64,000 nt of DNA from Bacteroidetes bacterium GWF2_43_63. GTDB lineage: Bacteria > Bacteroidota > Bacteroidia > Bacteroidales > DTU049. The stretch covers positions 50,943-114,942 of the forward strand of contig MEOQ01000038.1 in assembly GCA_001769275.1 (NCBI GenBank), in the 5' to 3' direction. The stretch's first letter is position 1, and every line of letters starts with the position of its first letter. Position numbers and translations under genes: made by a program. This document shows, piece by piece, positions 34,820 to 43,390 of the stretch. The notes below the pieces were generated by a model that did no database searches, was not told the DNA's origin, and saw nothing but the letters and a program-made list of their open reading frames with translations.

Positions 34820-34950
34820 GCTTCAGCCGTTAGCTATCTGCGTGTCCGTCCACCACGGCGAATTCGTATTTTTCAGGCTTTCATGTATTATGCTTCAAAC
34901 CTCCATGCACCATGCACTATGCATTGAGCATTGCGCGTTGAGCTGCACGC
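34820..34950. repeat. Intergenic repeat region, left of the M20 gene
   Basis: Positions 34844-34882 match 36162-36200 in direct orientation at 31 of 39 bases by eye. After it comes a run of degenerate words of the type CATGCACCATGCACTATGC. The same two-part layout follows the copy to the right of the amidohydrolase gene. Confidence 0.65.
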
Positions 34951-34951
34951 C

Positions 34952-36088
34952 CTATGCCTCATGCCGCATGCTTTCCTCCACGATTGCAAAAAACATTTGC
35001 GCACCGATTTCGATCAGCTCATCAGGAAAATCATAATCTGGGTTATGCAGCGCCGGGACGTTGGTTCCGGCCCCCAAACCAAAGAAGGCTCCGGGATATT
35101 CGTTTGTTATTAGTCCGAAATCTTCTCCCCACGAAAACGGTTCCGGCTTCTCAATATAATTTAAATTACATTTTTCGGAGGCCATCTTCACGCGTAAAAC
35201 GGCATCTGCATTATTCTCGCAGGATGAAAATGGTTCAACCCAGTCGAATTTCACATCCAGCCCTTCGGTTTTGCGCACTACATTTTTAACTCCTTTTTCG
35301 ATTTCCTCTTTTTTCTGTCCGAACAAAGTGTTGTACCATGAACGGAACGTATATCCGATTGTGGCTTCACCTGCAGAAGTACCGAATGCATCCGCACCCA
35401 TTTTTATTTGTATCGGTGTGCTCATGAAATAATCAGGTCTGCTCTTTTCGGTCTGATTCAGCGTTTCAAAATAACGGATAATGTCAGCAACCGCAGATGC
35501 AGGACTGATGCCTTTTTCGGGCTCAGATGCATGACTTGTTTTTCCAATCAGTAAAATCTGCAAACTCTCTACAGCCGCAGTAAAAGGGCCTTTGCGACAA
35601 ATGATTTGATTTTTTTTAAATCCAGGAATATTATGCAGTGCAAATGCTTCAGAAACATTGTATTTGTCAAGGATTTTTGATTTAATTATCGATCTGGCGC
35701 CATTGCCGGTTTCTTCAGCAGCCTGAAATAATAGTAATACGTTGCCTTTTTCAAGCGGGCTCTGCATCAGCATTTCGGCGAAGCGAAGCATTATGGCTGT
35801 GTGCCCATCGTGTCCGCAGGCGTGCATGACTCCATCGTTTTCCGATACATGATCGTGTTGCGCAAGTTCCTGTATTGGCAATGCATCGATGTCGCAACGG
35901 AACAACAATGCAGGCCCCGCTTGTTTCCCTTCAATCACAGCCAGCACCGATTGTCCGCCTATTGGATGATGAATTGTTTTAATATTCATCTCGCGCAGCT
36001 TGTCAATGATTAGTGCAGCTGCATATTGCTCCTGCCCTGATAATTCAGGATGTTTGTGAAGGTTGCGCCTTATTTCAATAAAATTCAT
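34952..36088 (-). CDS. M20-family amidohydrolase (N-acyl-amino-acid type)
   Basis: A 378-residue metallopeptidase-like hydrolase. ALLFRCDIDALPI and VMHACGHDGHTAIML supply the metal-binding Asp, Cys and His residues typical of the IAA-amino-acid/N-acetyl-diaminopimelate hydrolase branch of M20, and FQAAEETGNGARS has the catalytic Glu pair. The dimerisation domain spans about 175-290. It probably cleaves an N-acyl amino acid; the substrate cannot be told from sequence. The gene stands alone, and both flanks carry the same intergenic repeats. Its last codons run into the CATGC-type repeat zone. Confidence 0.88.
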   Translation of the reverse strand: MNFIEIRRNLHKHPELSGQEQYAAALIIDKLREMNIKTIHHPIGGQSVLAVIEGKQAGPALLFRCDIDALPIQELAQHDHVSENDGVMHACGHDGHTAIMLRFAEMLMQSPLEKGNVLLLFQAAEETGNGARSIIKSKILDKYNVSEAFALHNIPGFKKNQIICRKGPFTAAVESLQILLIGKTSHASEPEKGISPASAVADIIRYFETLNQTEKSRPDYFMSTPIQIKMGADAFGTSAGEATIGYTFRSWYNTLFGQKKEEIEKGVKNVVRKTEGLDVKFDWVEPFSSCENNADAVLRVKMASEKCNLNYIEKPEPFSWGEDFGLITNEYPGAFFGLGAGTNVPALHNPDYDFPDELIEIGAQMFFAIVEESMRHEA

Positions 36089-36159
36089 AATCGTTGAATC
36101 AATAATACAAAGATAATTTTTTTAATCGCATGTTATTTTTCTACTTGTCAGCTATCAGC

Positions 36160-36310
36160 TTGTCCGCCAGCCGCGGCGTATTCGAATTTCTCAAGCTTTC
36201 TGCCTCATGCCCAATTCAGAGTGAGTGAACAGTGTGAGAGCGAAGCAACTCCATACTCCATGCTCTATGCCTCATGCTGCTTGCCGCCTGCCTCTTACCT
36301 CTTGCATCTT
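36160..36310. repeat. Intergenic repeat region, right of the M20 gene
   Basis: The segment 36162-36200 matches 34844-34882. It is followed by degenerate repeats of the type CTCCATGCTCTATGCCTCATG, TGCTTGCCGCCTGCCTCTTG and similar up to about 36310. Confidence 0.65.
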
Positions 36311-36432
36311 GCCATATGCCGCCTGCTTTAGTTGATTTTTTCAAAATTAAAGACAAAATGACAAATACAAAAATGACTCTACCCACACTTTCAAATTGCC
36401 GAATTTTCAAATAATCATCACATTATAATTTG

Positions 36433-36464
36433 TTTGGTCAATTCAATGATTATTTGTACTTTTG
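36433..36464 (+). promoter_or_regulatory. Promoter of the thrS-infC-rpmI-rplT operon
   Basis: A -33 TTTG (36433-36436) and a -7 TACTTTTG (36457-36464) are separated by 20 bp, matching the Bacteroidota sigma factor consensus. The thrS start codon lies 25 bp further on, leaving room for only a short leader. Confidence 0.7.
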
Positions 36465-36489
36465 CACCTCTTTTTGAAAACTAAAAAAA

Positions 36490-38424
36490 ATGGTCCGAAT
36501 TACTTTACCCGACGGCAGTGTGCGTGAATACGAAAACGCAGTCAACAGCATGGATGTAGCCCTCAGCATCAGCGAGGGGCTTGCCCGTAACGTGCTTTCG
36601 GCTAAAGTCAATGACGAAATCTGGGATCTGAACCGGATGATTACTTCGGATGCCCGCGTGAAATTGTTCACCTGGGACAACACCGAAGGCAAAGCCACAT
36701 TCTGGCACAGCTCTGCTCACCTGATGGCTGAAGCCGTTGAACAGCTGTATCCCGGAACTAAATTTGGCATTGGCCCGGACATCGAAAACGGCTTTTACTA
36801 CGACATGGATTTCGGCGCCAACAGCATTGTTGAAGCCGATCTCGAAGCCATAGAGAAGAAATTTCTGGAACTTGCCCGTCAGAATCAACCCCTGACACGA
36901 CGCGATGTTTCCAAAGCCGAGGCCATTGAGCATTTTACAAAAAAAGGCGATCAATACAAGCTTGAACTTATCAACGAACTCGAAGACGGCACAATCTCTT
37001 TCTACGAAAGCGGCACCTTCACCGACCTCTGTCGTGGACCGCATCTGCCCGACACTTCGAAGATTAAGGCCGTGAAACTTCTTTCTATTGCTGGTGCCTA
37101 CTGGCGTGGAGACGAGAAACGCCCGATGATGACTCGTATTTACGGCATTACCTTCCCAAAACAAAAAGAGCTGGATGAATATCTGGTGAAGTTGGAAGAA
37201 GCCAAAAAACGAGATCACCGCAAGCTTGGAAAAGAACTTGAGATTTTCATGTTCAGTCAGCGTGTCGGATCAGGATTACCCATCTGGCTTCCGAAAGGCG
37301 CGGCACTGCGTGAACGTTTGGAGAATTTTCTCAAGAAAAAACAGAAAGAATACGGTTACCAGCAGGTAATCACCCCGCATATCGGAAATGTAGAGCTGTA
37401 CAAGACTTCAGGCCATTTTCAGAAATATGGCAAAGATTCATTTCAGCCAATAAAGACCCCAATTGAAGGGGAAGAGTTTATGCTGAAACCGATGAACTGC
37501 CCTCATCATTGTGAAATTTATGCGCAGAAGCCGCGCAGCTACAAAGATTTGCCGGTTCGCTATGCTGAATTTGGCACTGTGTATCGCTATGAACAGAGCG
37601 GAGAACTGCATGGACTCACTCGTGTACGTAGTTTTACGCAGGATGATGCGCACCTGTTCTGCCGTCCAGATCAGATAAAGGAAGAATTTATCGGAGTTAT
37701 AGAGATCGTTCTTTATATTTTCAAAACGCTCGGGTTCAACGATTTTACTGCCCAAATTTCACTTCGCGATCCGAACAACAAAGAAAAGTACATTGGTTCT
37801 GACGAGAATTGGGAAAAAGCGGAAAAAGCCATTATCGAAGCCACGCAGGAACAAGGGATGGAAACTACGGTTGAACTTGGCGAAGCCGCATTCTACGGTC
37901 CTAAACTCGATTTCATGGTTCGTGATGCTCTTGGCCGCAAGTGGCAATTGGGAACCATTCAGGTGGATTACAACTTACCAGAGCGTTTCGAACTTGAATA
38001 TATTGGTTCCGACAACCAGCGCTATCGCCCGGTGATGATTCACCGTGCACCGTTTGGTTCGATGGAGCGCTTTGTTGCAGTATTGCTTGAGCATAGTGCT
38101 GGTAAACTCCCGCTTTGGCTTATTCCCGATCAGGCCATTGTTTTGCCAATCAGCGAGAAATATGAAGAGTATGCGAAAAAAGTCGTAGATTTGCTGGATA
38201 AATCAGATGTCCGCTGCCTGATGGATAATCGATCCGAAAAAATCGGAAAGAAAATCAGGGATGCTGAATTGAAGCGAATTCCATATATGCTTATTGTTGG
38301 AGAGAAAGAAGAAGAGCAGGGAATGGTGTCAGTTCGCCGTCAGGGTGAGGGCGATTTAGGGCAGCAAACCATTGAACAATTCGCGGATTTTATCCGTGTT
38401 GAAACGGACAAAGAACTTAACTAA
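36490..38424 (+). CDS. thrS: Threonine--tRNA ligase
   Basis: A class II aminoacyl-tRNA synthetase of 644 residues, the usual length. It has an N-terminal TGS domain ([13 protein letters not shown]), an editing domain with [10 protein letters not shown] and CRGPHLPDT metal/editing residues, a catalytic core with the zinc ligands in [10 protein letters not shown] near residue 335, and a C-terminal anticodon-binding domain. It charges tRNA-Thr in the cytoplasm. It is the first gene of the conserved thrS-infC-rpmI-rplT operon, with a promoter directly upstream. Confidence 0.97.
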   Translation: MVRITLPDGSVREYENAVNSMDVALSISEGLARNVLSAKVNDEIWDLNRMITSDARVKLFTWDNTEGKATFWHSSAHLMAEAVEQLYPGTKFGIGPDIENGFYYDMDFGANSIVEADLEAIEKKFLELARQNQPLTRRDVSKAEAIEHFTKKGDQYKLELINELEDGTISFYESGTFTDLCRGPHLPDTSKIKAVKLLSIAGAYWRGDEKRPMMTRIYGITFPKQKELDEYLVKLEEAKKRDHRKLGKELEIFMFSQRVGSGLPIWLPKGAALRERLENFLKKKQKEYGYQQVITPHIGNVELYKTSGHFQKYGKDSFQPIKTPIEGEEFMLKPMNCPHHCEIYAQKPRSYKDLPVRYAEFGTVYRYEQSGELHGLTRVRSFTQDDAHLFCRPDQIKEEFIGVIEIVLYIFKTLGFNDFTAQISLRDPNNKEKYIGSDENWEKAEKAIIEATQEQGMETTVELGEAAFYGPKLDFMVRDALGRKWQLGTIQVDYNLPERFELEYIGSDNQRYRPVMIHRAPFGSMERFVAVLLEHSAGKLPLWLIPDQAIVLPISEKYEEYAKKVVDLLDKSDVRCLMDNRSEKIGKKIRDAELKRIPYMLIVGEKEEEQGMVSVRRQGEGDLGQQTIEQFADFIRVETDKELN

Positions 38425-38427
38425 TAT

Positions 38428-38443
38428 AGGAGGTAAAGCTATA
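38428..38443 (+). promoter_or_regulatory. Shine-Dalgarno and AUA start codon of infC
   Basis: AGGAGGT (38428-38434) is a nearly full Shine-Dalgarno sequence, rare in this phylum, placed 6 nt before the in-frame codon ATA at 38441-38443. No ATG or GTG lies in the frame at a fitting distance. infC genes are known for rare start codons (AUU in E. coli) that IF3 itself discriminates against. Confidence 0.75.
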
Positions 38444-38998
38444 GCAACTAACATCCCATTTAAAGGACCATTCCGCCGGAGACCCCCGCAAAGGGAGGAA
38501 CCGTACAAAGTAAACCAGCTGATAAAAGCACCGATGGTGCGTCTGGTTGGCGAAAACATTGAAACCGGCATCGTGTCTCTGCGTGATGCATTGGCTATTG
38601 CCGAAGAACAGGGCCTCGACCTGGTCGAGATTTCACCAACCGCCAACCCACCGGTCTGCAAAGTGGTTGATTATCGAAAATTTCTATACGACAAAAAGAA
38701 AAAGGCGAAAGAACAAAAAGCCAATTCCACAAAAATCGTTGTGAAAGAGCTTCGATTGAGTCCCAATACGGATGATCATGATTTCAATTTCAAACTGAAA
38801 CATGCCATCAATTTCCTTCAGGAAGGTTCAAAAGTAAAAGTGGATGTATTTTTCCGCGGTCGTTCAATTGTGTATAAGGAGCAGGGTGAAATCATCCTGT
38901 TGCGTTTCGCGAATGAACTTGCTGAGTACGGAAAAGTCGAATCACTGCCAAAGCTCGAAGGGAAAAGAATGATAATGATTATCGCCCCGAAAAAGTAA
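38441..38998 (+). CDS. infC: Translation initiation factor IF-3
   Basis: IF-3 of about 185 residues, beginning at an ATA codon ([15 protein letters not shown] follows). The N-terminal domain ([18 protein letters not shown] and [18 protein letters not shown]) is joined by a lysine-rich linker ([12 protein letters not shown]) to the C-terminal domain ([14 protein letters not shown] to MIMIIAPKK). It binds the 30S subunit and checks start-codon pairing. A frame extension to a TTG at 38372 lies inside thrS and is not supported. The rare start codon with strong Shine-Dalgarno suggests feedback control by IF-3. Confidence 0.95.
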   Translation: MATNIPFKGPFRRRPPQREEPYKVNQLIKAPMVRLVGENIETGIVSLRDALAIAEEQGLDLVEISPTANPPVCKVVDYRKFLYDKKKKAKEQKANSTKIVVKELRLSPNTDDHDFNFKLKHAINFLQEGSKVKVDVFFRGRSIVYKEQGEIILLRFANELAEYGKVESLPKLEGKRMIMIIAPKK

Positions 38999-39026
38999 AA
39001 TCTCAACCCAAATAACAAATACGATC

Positions 39027-39221
39027 ATGCCTAAGATGAAAACGAAATCCGCTGCCAAAAAACGCTTCGCGTTTACAGGTACCGGTAAAATCAAAAGAAA
39101 GCATGCCTACAAGAGTCACATTCTGACTAAAAAATCAACTAAACGCAAACGTAATCTTACTTACTTTGCCATTGTTGATAAGGCCAATCTCAACTCCGTA
39201 AAAGACATGCTTGTCAAGTAA
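39027..39221 (+). CDS. rpmI: 50S ribosomal protein L35
   Basis: Sixty-four residues, very basic, with the L35 pattern [20 protein letters not shown] at the start and [14 protein letters not shown] in the middle. It lies 28 bp after infC and 79 bp before rplT, the conserved order. Confidence 0.97.
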   Translation: MPKMKTKSAAKKRFAFTGTGKIKRKHAYKSHILTKKSTKRKRNLTYFAIVDKANLNSVKDMLVK

Positions 39222-39300
39222 ACAAATCGTTTAACCTTGCTGTCAGCATCAAAGATTCCGGAAATGCGGAACGCTGAAGCAACTAAAGAAAGGAAAAAAA

Positions 39301-39648
39301 ATGCCACGTTCAGTAAATCATGTTGCGTCACGTGCACGCAGAAAAAAAATTCTCAAAAGGACCCGGGGTTACTGGGGCCGTAGTAAAAACGTTTGGACCG
39401 TAGCGAAAAATCGCTGGGAAAAAGGTCAAGGTTACGCATTCCGCGATCGCAGAGCTAAGAAAAGAAGCTTCCGCGCTCTCTGGATTCAGCGTATTAATGC
39501 AGGTGTGCGTCCTCTCGGACTGTCATACTCGCAATTTATCGGTCTGCTCAACAAATCGGAAATTCAGCTCAATCGCAAAACACTTGCAGATCTCGCGCTG
39601 AACAGCCCCGAAGCTTTCAAAGCTGTTGTTGAAATGCTGAAAAAATAA
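39301..39648 (+). CDS. rplT: 50S ribosomal protein L20
   Basis: A 115-residue protein starting [20 protein letters not shown] with the L20 core [19 protein letters not shown]. It binds 23S rRNA early in 50S assembly and in many bacteria represses its own operon. It is the last gene of the thrS operon, followed by a terminator. Confidence 0.97.
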   Translation: MPRSVNHVASRARRKKILKRTRGYWGRSKNVWTVAKNRWEKGQGYAFRDRRAKKRSFRALWIQRINAGVRPLGLSYSQFIGLLNKSEIQLNRKTLADLALNSPEAFKAVVEMLKK

Positions 39649-39673
39649 AGCTGATTTTTTAAATCAACATATT

Positions 39674-39708
39674 GAAAACTGTCCATCTCGGGCAGTTTTC
39701 TTATTTTT
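39674..39708 (+). terminator. Rho-independent terminator after rplT
   Basis: GAAAACTG (39674-39681) pairs with CAGTTTTC (39693-39700), with an inner CC-GG extension, followed by TTATTTTT. It lies about 25 bp after the L20 stop codon and just before the start of the next gene. Confidence 0.8.
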
Positions 39709-39728
39709 GTCGAATTGCAAATAAATAC

Positions 39729-41414
39729 ATGACGGTACAACGACAACAAAAATGGATCTACGCAGCGGCACTGGCCTGCCTCTGGGCTTCTTCCGAAATT
39801 ATTCTGGGTAGCTTTCTGCACAATCTCAAAGTCCCGATGCGGGGAACCATTCTGGCTTCTATCGCTGTCATCATAATGACGGCCGTTGGCTATCGCTTCA
39901 AACTTAAAGGTATTTACTGGCGTGCTGCTTTATTGACGGCAGCTATGAAAACGATGAGCCCGAGTGCAGTTCTGCTTGGCCCTATGATGGCTATAACCAT
40001 TCAGGGGTTGATGATGGAATTCGTTATTTCAACCGGGGGCACCCGCCGCGTAATGTTTGTTCTTGGTGGGGCCTTATCTATCACCTGGAATTTCGTGCAT
40101 TTGATTCTGGGTTACTGGCTCTATTACGGCAACGATGTGGTAGCATTGGGCGCTAGTTTGGTACAGTATGCCCAGAAGGAAACCGGCTGGCAGTTTATTA
40201 CTGGCTGGGGATTGATTGCTGCTTTTGGATCCATTTATTTTACGGCTGGTACTGTTGCTGCGATTATTGGTACAAGTATGCGAAAACCGGACTCTTCTAA
40301 AGTCCTGAATATCCCTAGAAAGGAAAAGCAATCAAAACAAACACTAAAAAAACAGCAGGCCGGTGATCAGCCAAGGTCGCTCTACTGGCTGTTTTTGCTT
40401 TTTGTTATCGTAGTTTCGATGCTGATGGTTTTATCGTACCTGCCGCTTGAAATAAGCATTTTCGCCTGGCTGGCGGTTATTTCCATGCTGATTATTCGTT
40501 ATCGAAAGTCTTATCGCAGGCTCGCAAAAGTTGGATTCTGGGTAGTGTTTCTGTTACTTACCGTATTATCGTCTTTGCTGTTGGGTCCTACGATTGAAGA
40601 AGGTCTGATGATTGGTTTACGCATGAATCTGCGTGCTATTTTATTTGTGCTGGTGTTATCCGCGCTTAGTTTTGAATTGCGAAATGAAAAGATTGCAAAA
40701 GCATTCAATATGCGCAACAAGGGCTTCCTGAGCGTGCTTGAGACTTGCTTCGAAACATTACCGATGGTCATTTCCATTTTACCGCCAGCCAAAGCCATTC
40801 TGAAAACACCGCGCGAAAGTTTATCCTTGTTTGTCAACACCATAAATGTCTGGGTTGATTCCATGCAATTCCGGCAGCTGGAGCCGGTTTCGGCAATCAT
40901 TGTCAGCGGTGATAAGGGCAGTGGGAAAAGCCGCTTACTAAAGAATTTTGTGATACCTGAACTTGAAAGAAAAAATATTAACTACGCAGGAATCCTTATG
41001 CAGTATATGTTTCAGAACAATGAGCATGTTGGCTACACTATATCGTTGCTGCCCGGAAACACTGAAATGACGCTTGTGGGGCCGCAAGTCAACGACGCAA
41101 TACTGAAAGTAGGCAAGTACAGTTTCTCGCGTTCCGCATTCGAAGCAGGGTCTAAGCATATTGAACAAAAGCTCAATGATGTCGATGTGGTCTTTCTCGA
41201 TGAAAGCGGCTGGCTCGAAACCTACGGTCTGGGCTGGTACGGCATTCTGAAAGAGATGCGTCTGAGCGGTAAGCCAATGATTATAGTCGTGCGTCCCGAC
41301 CTGAAAGAAGACTTTTTGAAGTTCTGGAATATCACTGAAGTTGCTCTACTGAAGCCGGATTCAGACGACAATGAAGTGCGCAGCGCATTGGAAGCTTTGC
41401 TGCTGAGTTTTTAA
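39729..41414 (+). CDS. ECF-transporter-like membrane domains fused to a THEP1-like NTPase
   Basis: About 561 residues from the ATG 39729-39731; an upstream ATG at 39672 would lie in the terminator. Residues 1-170 contain about five helices resembling an ECF transporter substrate-binding (S) component (LWASSEIILGSFLHNLKVPM). A basic linker follows (RKEKQSKQTLKKQ), then a second membrane part (about 215-345) whose GLMIGLRMNLRAILFVLVLS recalls an ECF T component. The C-terminal soluble domain has a Walker A GDKGSGKSRLL near residue 394 and a Walker B VVFLDESGWLE near 486, like THEP1 (NTPase_1) proteins and not an ABC ATPase, since no LSGGQ is seen. Substrate unknown. Confidence 0.65.
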   Translation: MTVQRQQKWIYAAALACLWASSEIILGSFLHNLKVPMRGTILASIAVIIMTAVGYRFKLKGIYWRAALLTAAMKTMSPSAVLLGPMMAITIQGLMMEFVISTGGTRRVMFVLGGALSITWNFVHLILGYWLYYGNDVVALGASLVQYAQKETGWQFITGWGLIAAFGSIYFTAGTVAAIIGTSMRKPDSSKVLNIPRKEKQSKQTLKKQQAGDQPRSLYWLFLLFVIVVSMLMVLSYLPLEISIFAWLAVISMLIIRYRKSYRRLAKVGFWVVFLLLTVLSSLLLGPTIEEGLMIGLRMNLRAILFVLVLSALSFELRNEKIAKAFNMRNKGFLSVLETCFETLPMVISILPPAKAILKTPRESLSLFVNTINVWVDSMQFRQLEPVSAIIVSGDKGSGKSRLLKNFVIPELERKNINYAGILMQYMFQNNEHVGYTISLLPGNTEMTLVGPQVNDAILKVGKYSFSRSAFEAGSKHIEQKLNDVDVVFLDESGWLETYGLGWYGILKEMRLSGKPMIIVVRPDLKEDFLKFWNITEVALLKPDSDDNEVRSALEALLLSF

Positions 41415-41625
41415 AGGTATCAATTTGTTGGTGATGTTATTAGTAAACTTTCTCGAGTGGATTTGAAGCACGTGCAGAGCTCGATCATGTTAAAGTTTAA
41501 ATACCAGATCGCTATTGGTACTGCATCAGAGATATGGGTGGAGTTCCCGGTTTGAGTTTAGTACGTTTTGGAGCAGCGATTTACTCGAAACATCATGCAG
41601 CATAGGGCTAAAAGTCCCTCATTTA

Positions 41626-42201
41626 TTATTTTCTGGTGTTTTTCCCAATCCGTCTGAATCCAAAATAAATCAGTCCAATACAAATGATCAGTCCTGCGAT
41701 GGCCGGAATGACAATGGATTTGCCCGATTCTCCGGCGTTGTAAATGCTCCAGAGTATTTTCCCGGTGGCCATTAAAACAACAACACCCAATCCCATCCAG
41801 ATGCTGCGTTTCCAGAAAGCCAGACCCAGCGCGGCAAATGAAACTGGTACTGCCAAAATCAGCAAGAGCTTTTTATAGTCCCATGCACCATATAACCATT
41901 CTTTTTCGAATTGCAGAAATCCCTGTACTTCGGCGCTGACACTGGCGGGCGCGTTGAACCAAAACATGCTGGTGAATAAGCAAAAAATGGTTATGAATAT
42001 TCCGCTCCAACTGTGTCGGTACGCAAAAAAACAAAACGGAATCAGAAATAACGGCCGTATGTACCAGCTCCATTGATTATGATGCCGTTCGAAAACCCAG
42101 TTGAAAAATGTTTCATTGGTCATCGAAATCACAATGAATGCGATGGTCAGCAATGCAAAAATGATGGCGATTGCTGTGTCGTTGTGTTTCATAAATTTCA
42201 T
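41626..42201 (-). CDS. Multipass membrane protein, unknown family
   Basis: A 191-residue protein with six hydrophobic helices, for example TAIAIIFALLTIAFIVISM and FLIPFCFFAYRHSWSGIFI, and a basic C-terminus (FRRIGKNTRK). No family recognised. It lies 14 bp after the apparent displaced stop of the upstream gene, so the two probably share a transcript. Confidence 0.7.
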   Translation of the reverse strand: MKFMKHNDTAIAIIFALLTIAFIVISMTNETFFNWVFERHHNQWSWYIRPLFLIPFCFFAYRHSWSGIFITIFCLFTSMFWFNAPASVSAEVQGFLQFEKEWLYGAWDYKKLLLILAVPVSFAALGLAFWKRSIWMGLGVVVLMATGKILWSIYNAGESGKSIVIPAIAGLIICIGLIYFGFRRIGKNTRK

Positions 42202-42215
42202 ACATCTTTTATTTT

Positions 42216-42310
42216 TTATTCTTCTCTCAATTGTTTAATCAGACGATCCGTTTCTTCCTCCGTAAACTGGCCGCTGATGCTGAGTTTGGGATTAATTACT
42301 CCATACGCCT
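42216..42310 (-). pseudogene. Out-of-frame C-terminal tail of the preceding secreted protein
   Basis: This startless frame reads AYGVINPKLSISGQFTEEE and then TDRLIKQLREE to a TAA. Composition and the 14-bp distance to the next start codon look like genuine coding sequence that belongs to the gene at 42296-42787. Confidence 0.5.
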
Positions 42311-42787
42311 GAAATCAAAAAGACCAATCTGATAAATCATGTATGGCCACATTTCGTTTGTTTTTACACCCGGATACGTTCCAACATTAGAGGTTGATTC
42401 GAATTTGCCATCTTCCTTTCTTTGGATTTCGGATGTATAATTCATTGCGTAGATGGTTCTGTTTTTAAACAACAAAACTACATGCATGTTTTCGTCTCTT
42501 TCTTTCTCAGTATCGCCATCTGTTGCAAAACAAAAGTAAAAATCAATGGTGCCGGCTTCTCCATCGGTTTTAAACAGACTGTCGTTTTCATGCAGACTGA
42601 TTGTCTGATCAAATGCTTCATAAGCAATTACAGAGAAGTCGAAATGTGTACTGTCGACCGGATACAATTTTATGGTGAATTTACTACCAATCGGAAATGC
42701 AAATCCATTTGCCGGTGGCGAAGGTATTTCCTGAGCCTGGCTGCAAAACTGCATGGCCAAAATTGCAATTAGAATTAGCTTTTTCAT
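42296..42787 (-). CDS. Secreted protein of unknown function, apparently frameshifted at its 3' end
   Basis: About 163 residues from MKKLILIAILAMQFCSQAQ, a signal peptide; the longer frame start at 42862 is not supported. The mature part begins EIPSPPANGFAF and shows no known domain. The frame stops after GLFDFRRME, but a shift of one base at about 42310 opens a frame that continues AYGVINPKLSISGQFTEEE and ends at 42216-42218, directly before the next gene. The natural C-terminus is probably this extension, so either the gene carries a real frameshift or the assembly lacks one base. Confidence 0.65.
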   Translation of the reverse strand: MKKLILIAILAMQFCSQAQEIPSPPANGFAFPIGSKFTIKLYPVDSTHFDFSVIAYEAFDQTISLHENDSLFKTDGEAGTIDFYFCFATDGDTEKERDENMHVVLLFKNRTIYAMNYTSEIQRKEDGKFESTSNVGTYPGVKTNEMWPYMIYQIGLFDFRRME

Positions 42788-42858
42788 GATTTCCGTTTTT
42801 TTAATATTTTTTTTGTGTCTCAACCTTCGCTCCTTCAGCAATGTCCAGCATTCCCATT

Positions 42859-43290
42859 TCACTTTTCAAAACAAAACCGGATATCCACTTCCGTATTGCC
42901 TTTAACCATGGCGTACACCGGACAGTATTTGTCTTCGGCCAGGGCAATTACTTTTTTCATGTCGTCGTCGCTTACGTCGGGCGATTGCAGCCGGATGTCG
43001 ACCACAATGTGTGAAAAGCCCGTCGGATGCTCTTCGCGGCGCGTGCCATTGGATTGAATTTCGCAGCCGCTGATTGTTTTATTCATCCTTCGCAGAAAGG
43101 TGAGCACCGCGCTGCCGACACACGAAGAAAGGCTCAGCAACAGGAGCTCAAGCGATGTGTATCCGGCATCATCGCCCAATGGCGCAATATAATCAATGGC
43201 CACCGGTGCATTTTCTTCCACCATTCCCTCGAAACGCAGTTTGTCGTTTACCAGTCTGATACTTGATTGAAGCTCTTTTGACTTGTTCAT
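42859..43290 (-). CDS. OsmC-family protein
   Basis: A protein of about 143 residues from MNKSKELQSS; an upstream start 10 codons earlier is less likely. The two OsmC cysteines are present, in LLSLSSCVGSAV and in DKYCPVYAMV. Family members reduce organic hydroperoxides, although many have unknown roles. The conserved helix with TSLELLLLSLSSC is intact. Confidence 0.88.
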   Translation of the reverse strand: MNKSKELQSSIRLVNDKLRFEGMVEENAPVAIDYIAPLGDDAGYTSLELLLLSLSSCVGSAVLTFLRRMNKTISGCEIQSNGTRREEHPTGFSHIVVDIRLQSPDVSDDDMKKVIALAEDKYCPVYAMVKGNTEVDIRFCFEK

Positions 43291-43390
43291 TTTGCGAGAA
43301 TTGATGTTGTGCCTGAACAAATTTTCTGATAAGGCTAAAGTAAATAAAATTTATTTACTAACCCATTCAAATTCTCGTATGAATACGAAC

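Noticed and set aside
34885..36310. CRISPR or satellite array in CATGC-type repeats
   Set aside because: Words vary in length and sequence without a constant repeat/spacer pattern.
38372..38440. TTG-initiated N-terminal extension of IF-3
   Set aside because: It lies inside thrS in another frame, while a strong Shine-Dalgarno places initiation at ATA 38441 and gives the normal IF-3 length.
39672..39728. Upstream start for the ECF/NTPase fusion protein
   Set aside because: It would put coding sequence over the rplT terminator hairpin; the ATG at 39729 starts just before the first membrane helix.
42801..42857. 18-residue frame directly after the OsmC gene (MGMLDIAEGAKVETQKKY)
   Set aside because: Too short to support without homologues, though its ATG follows the OsmC stop by one base.
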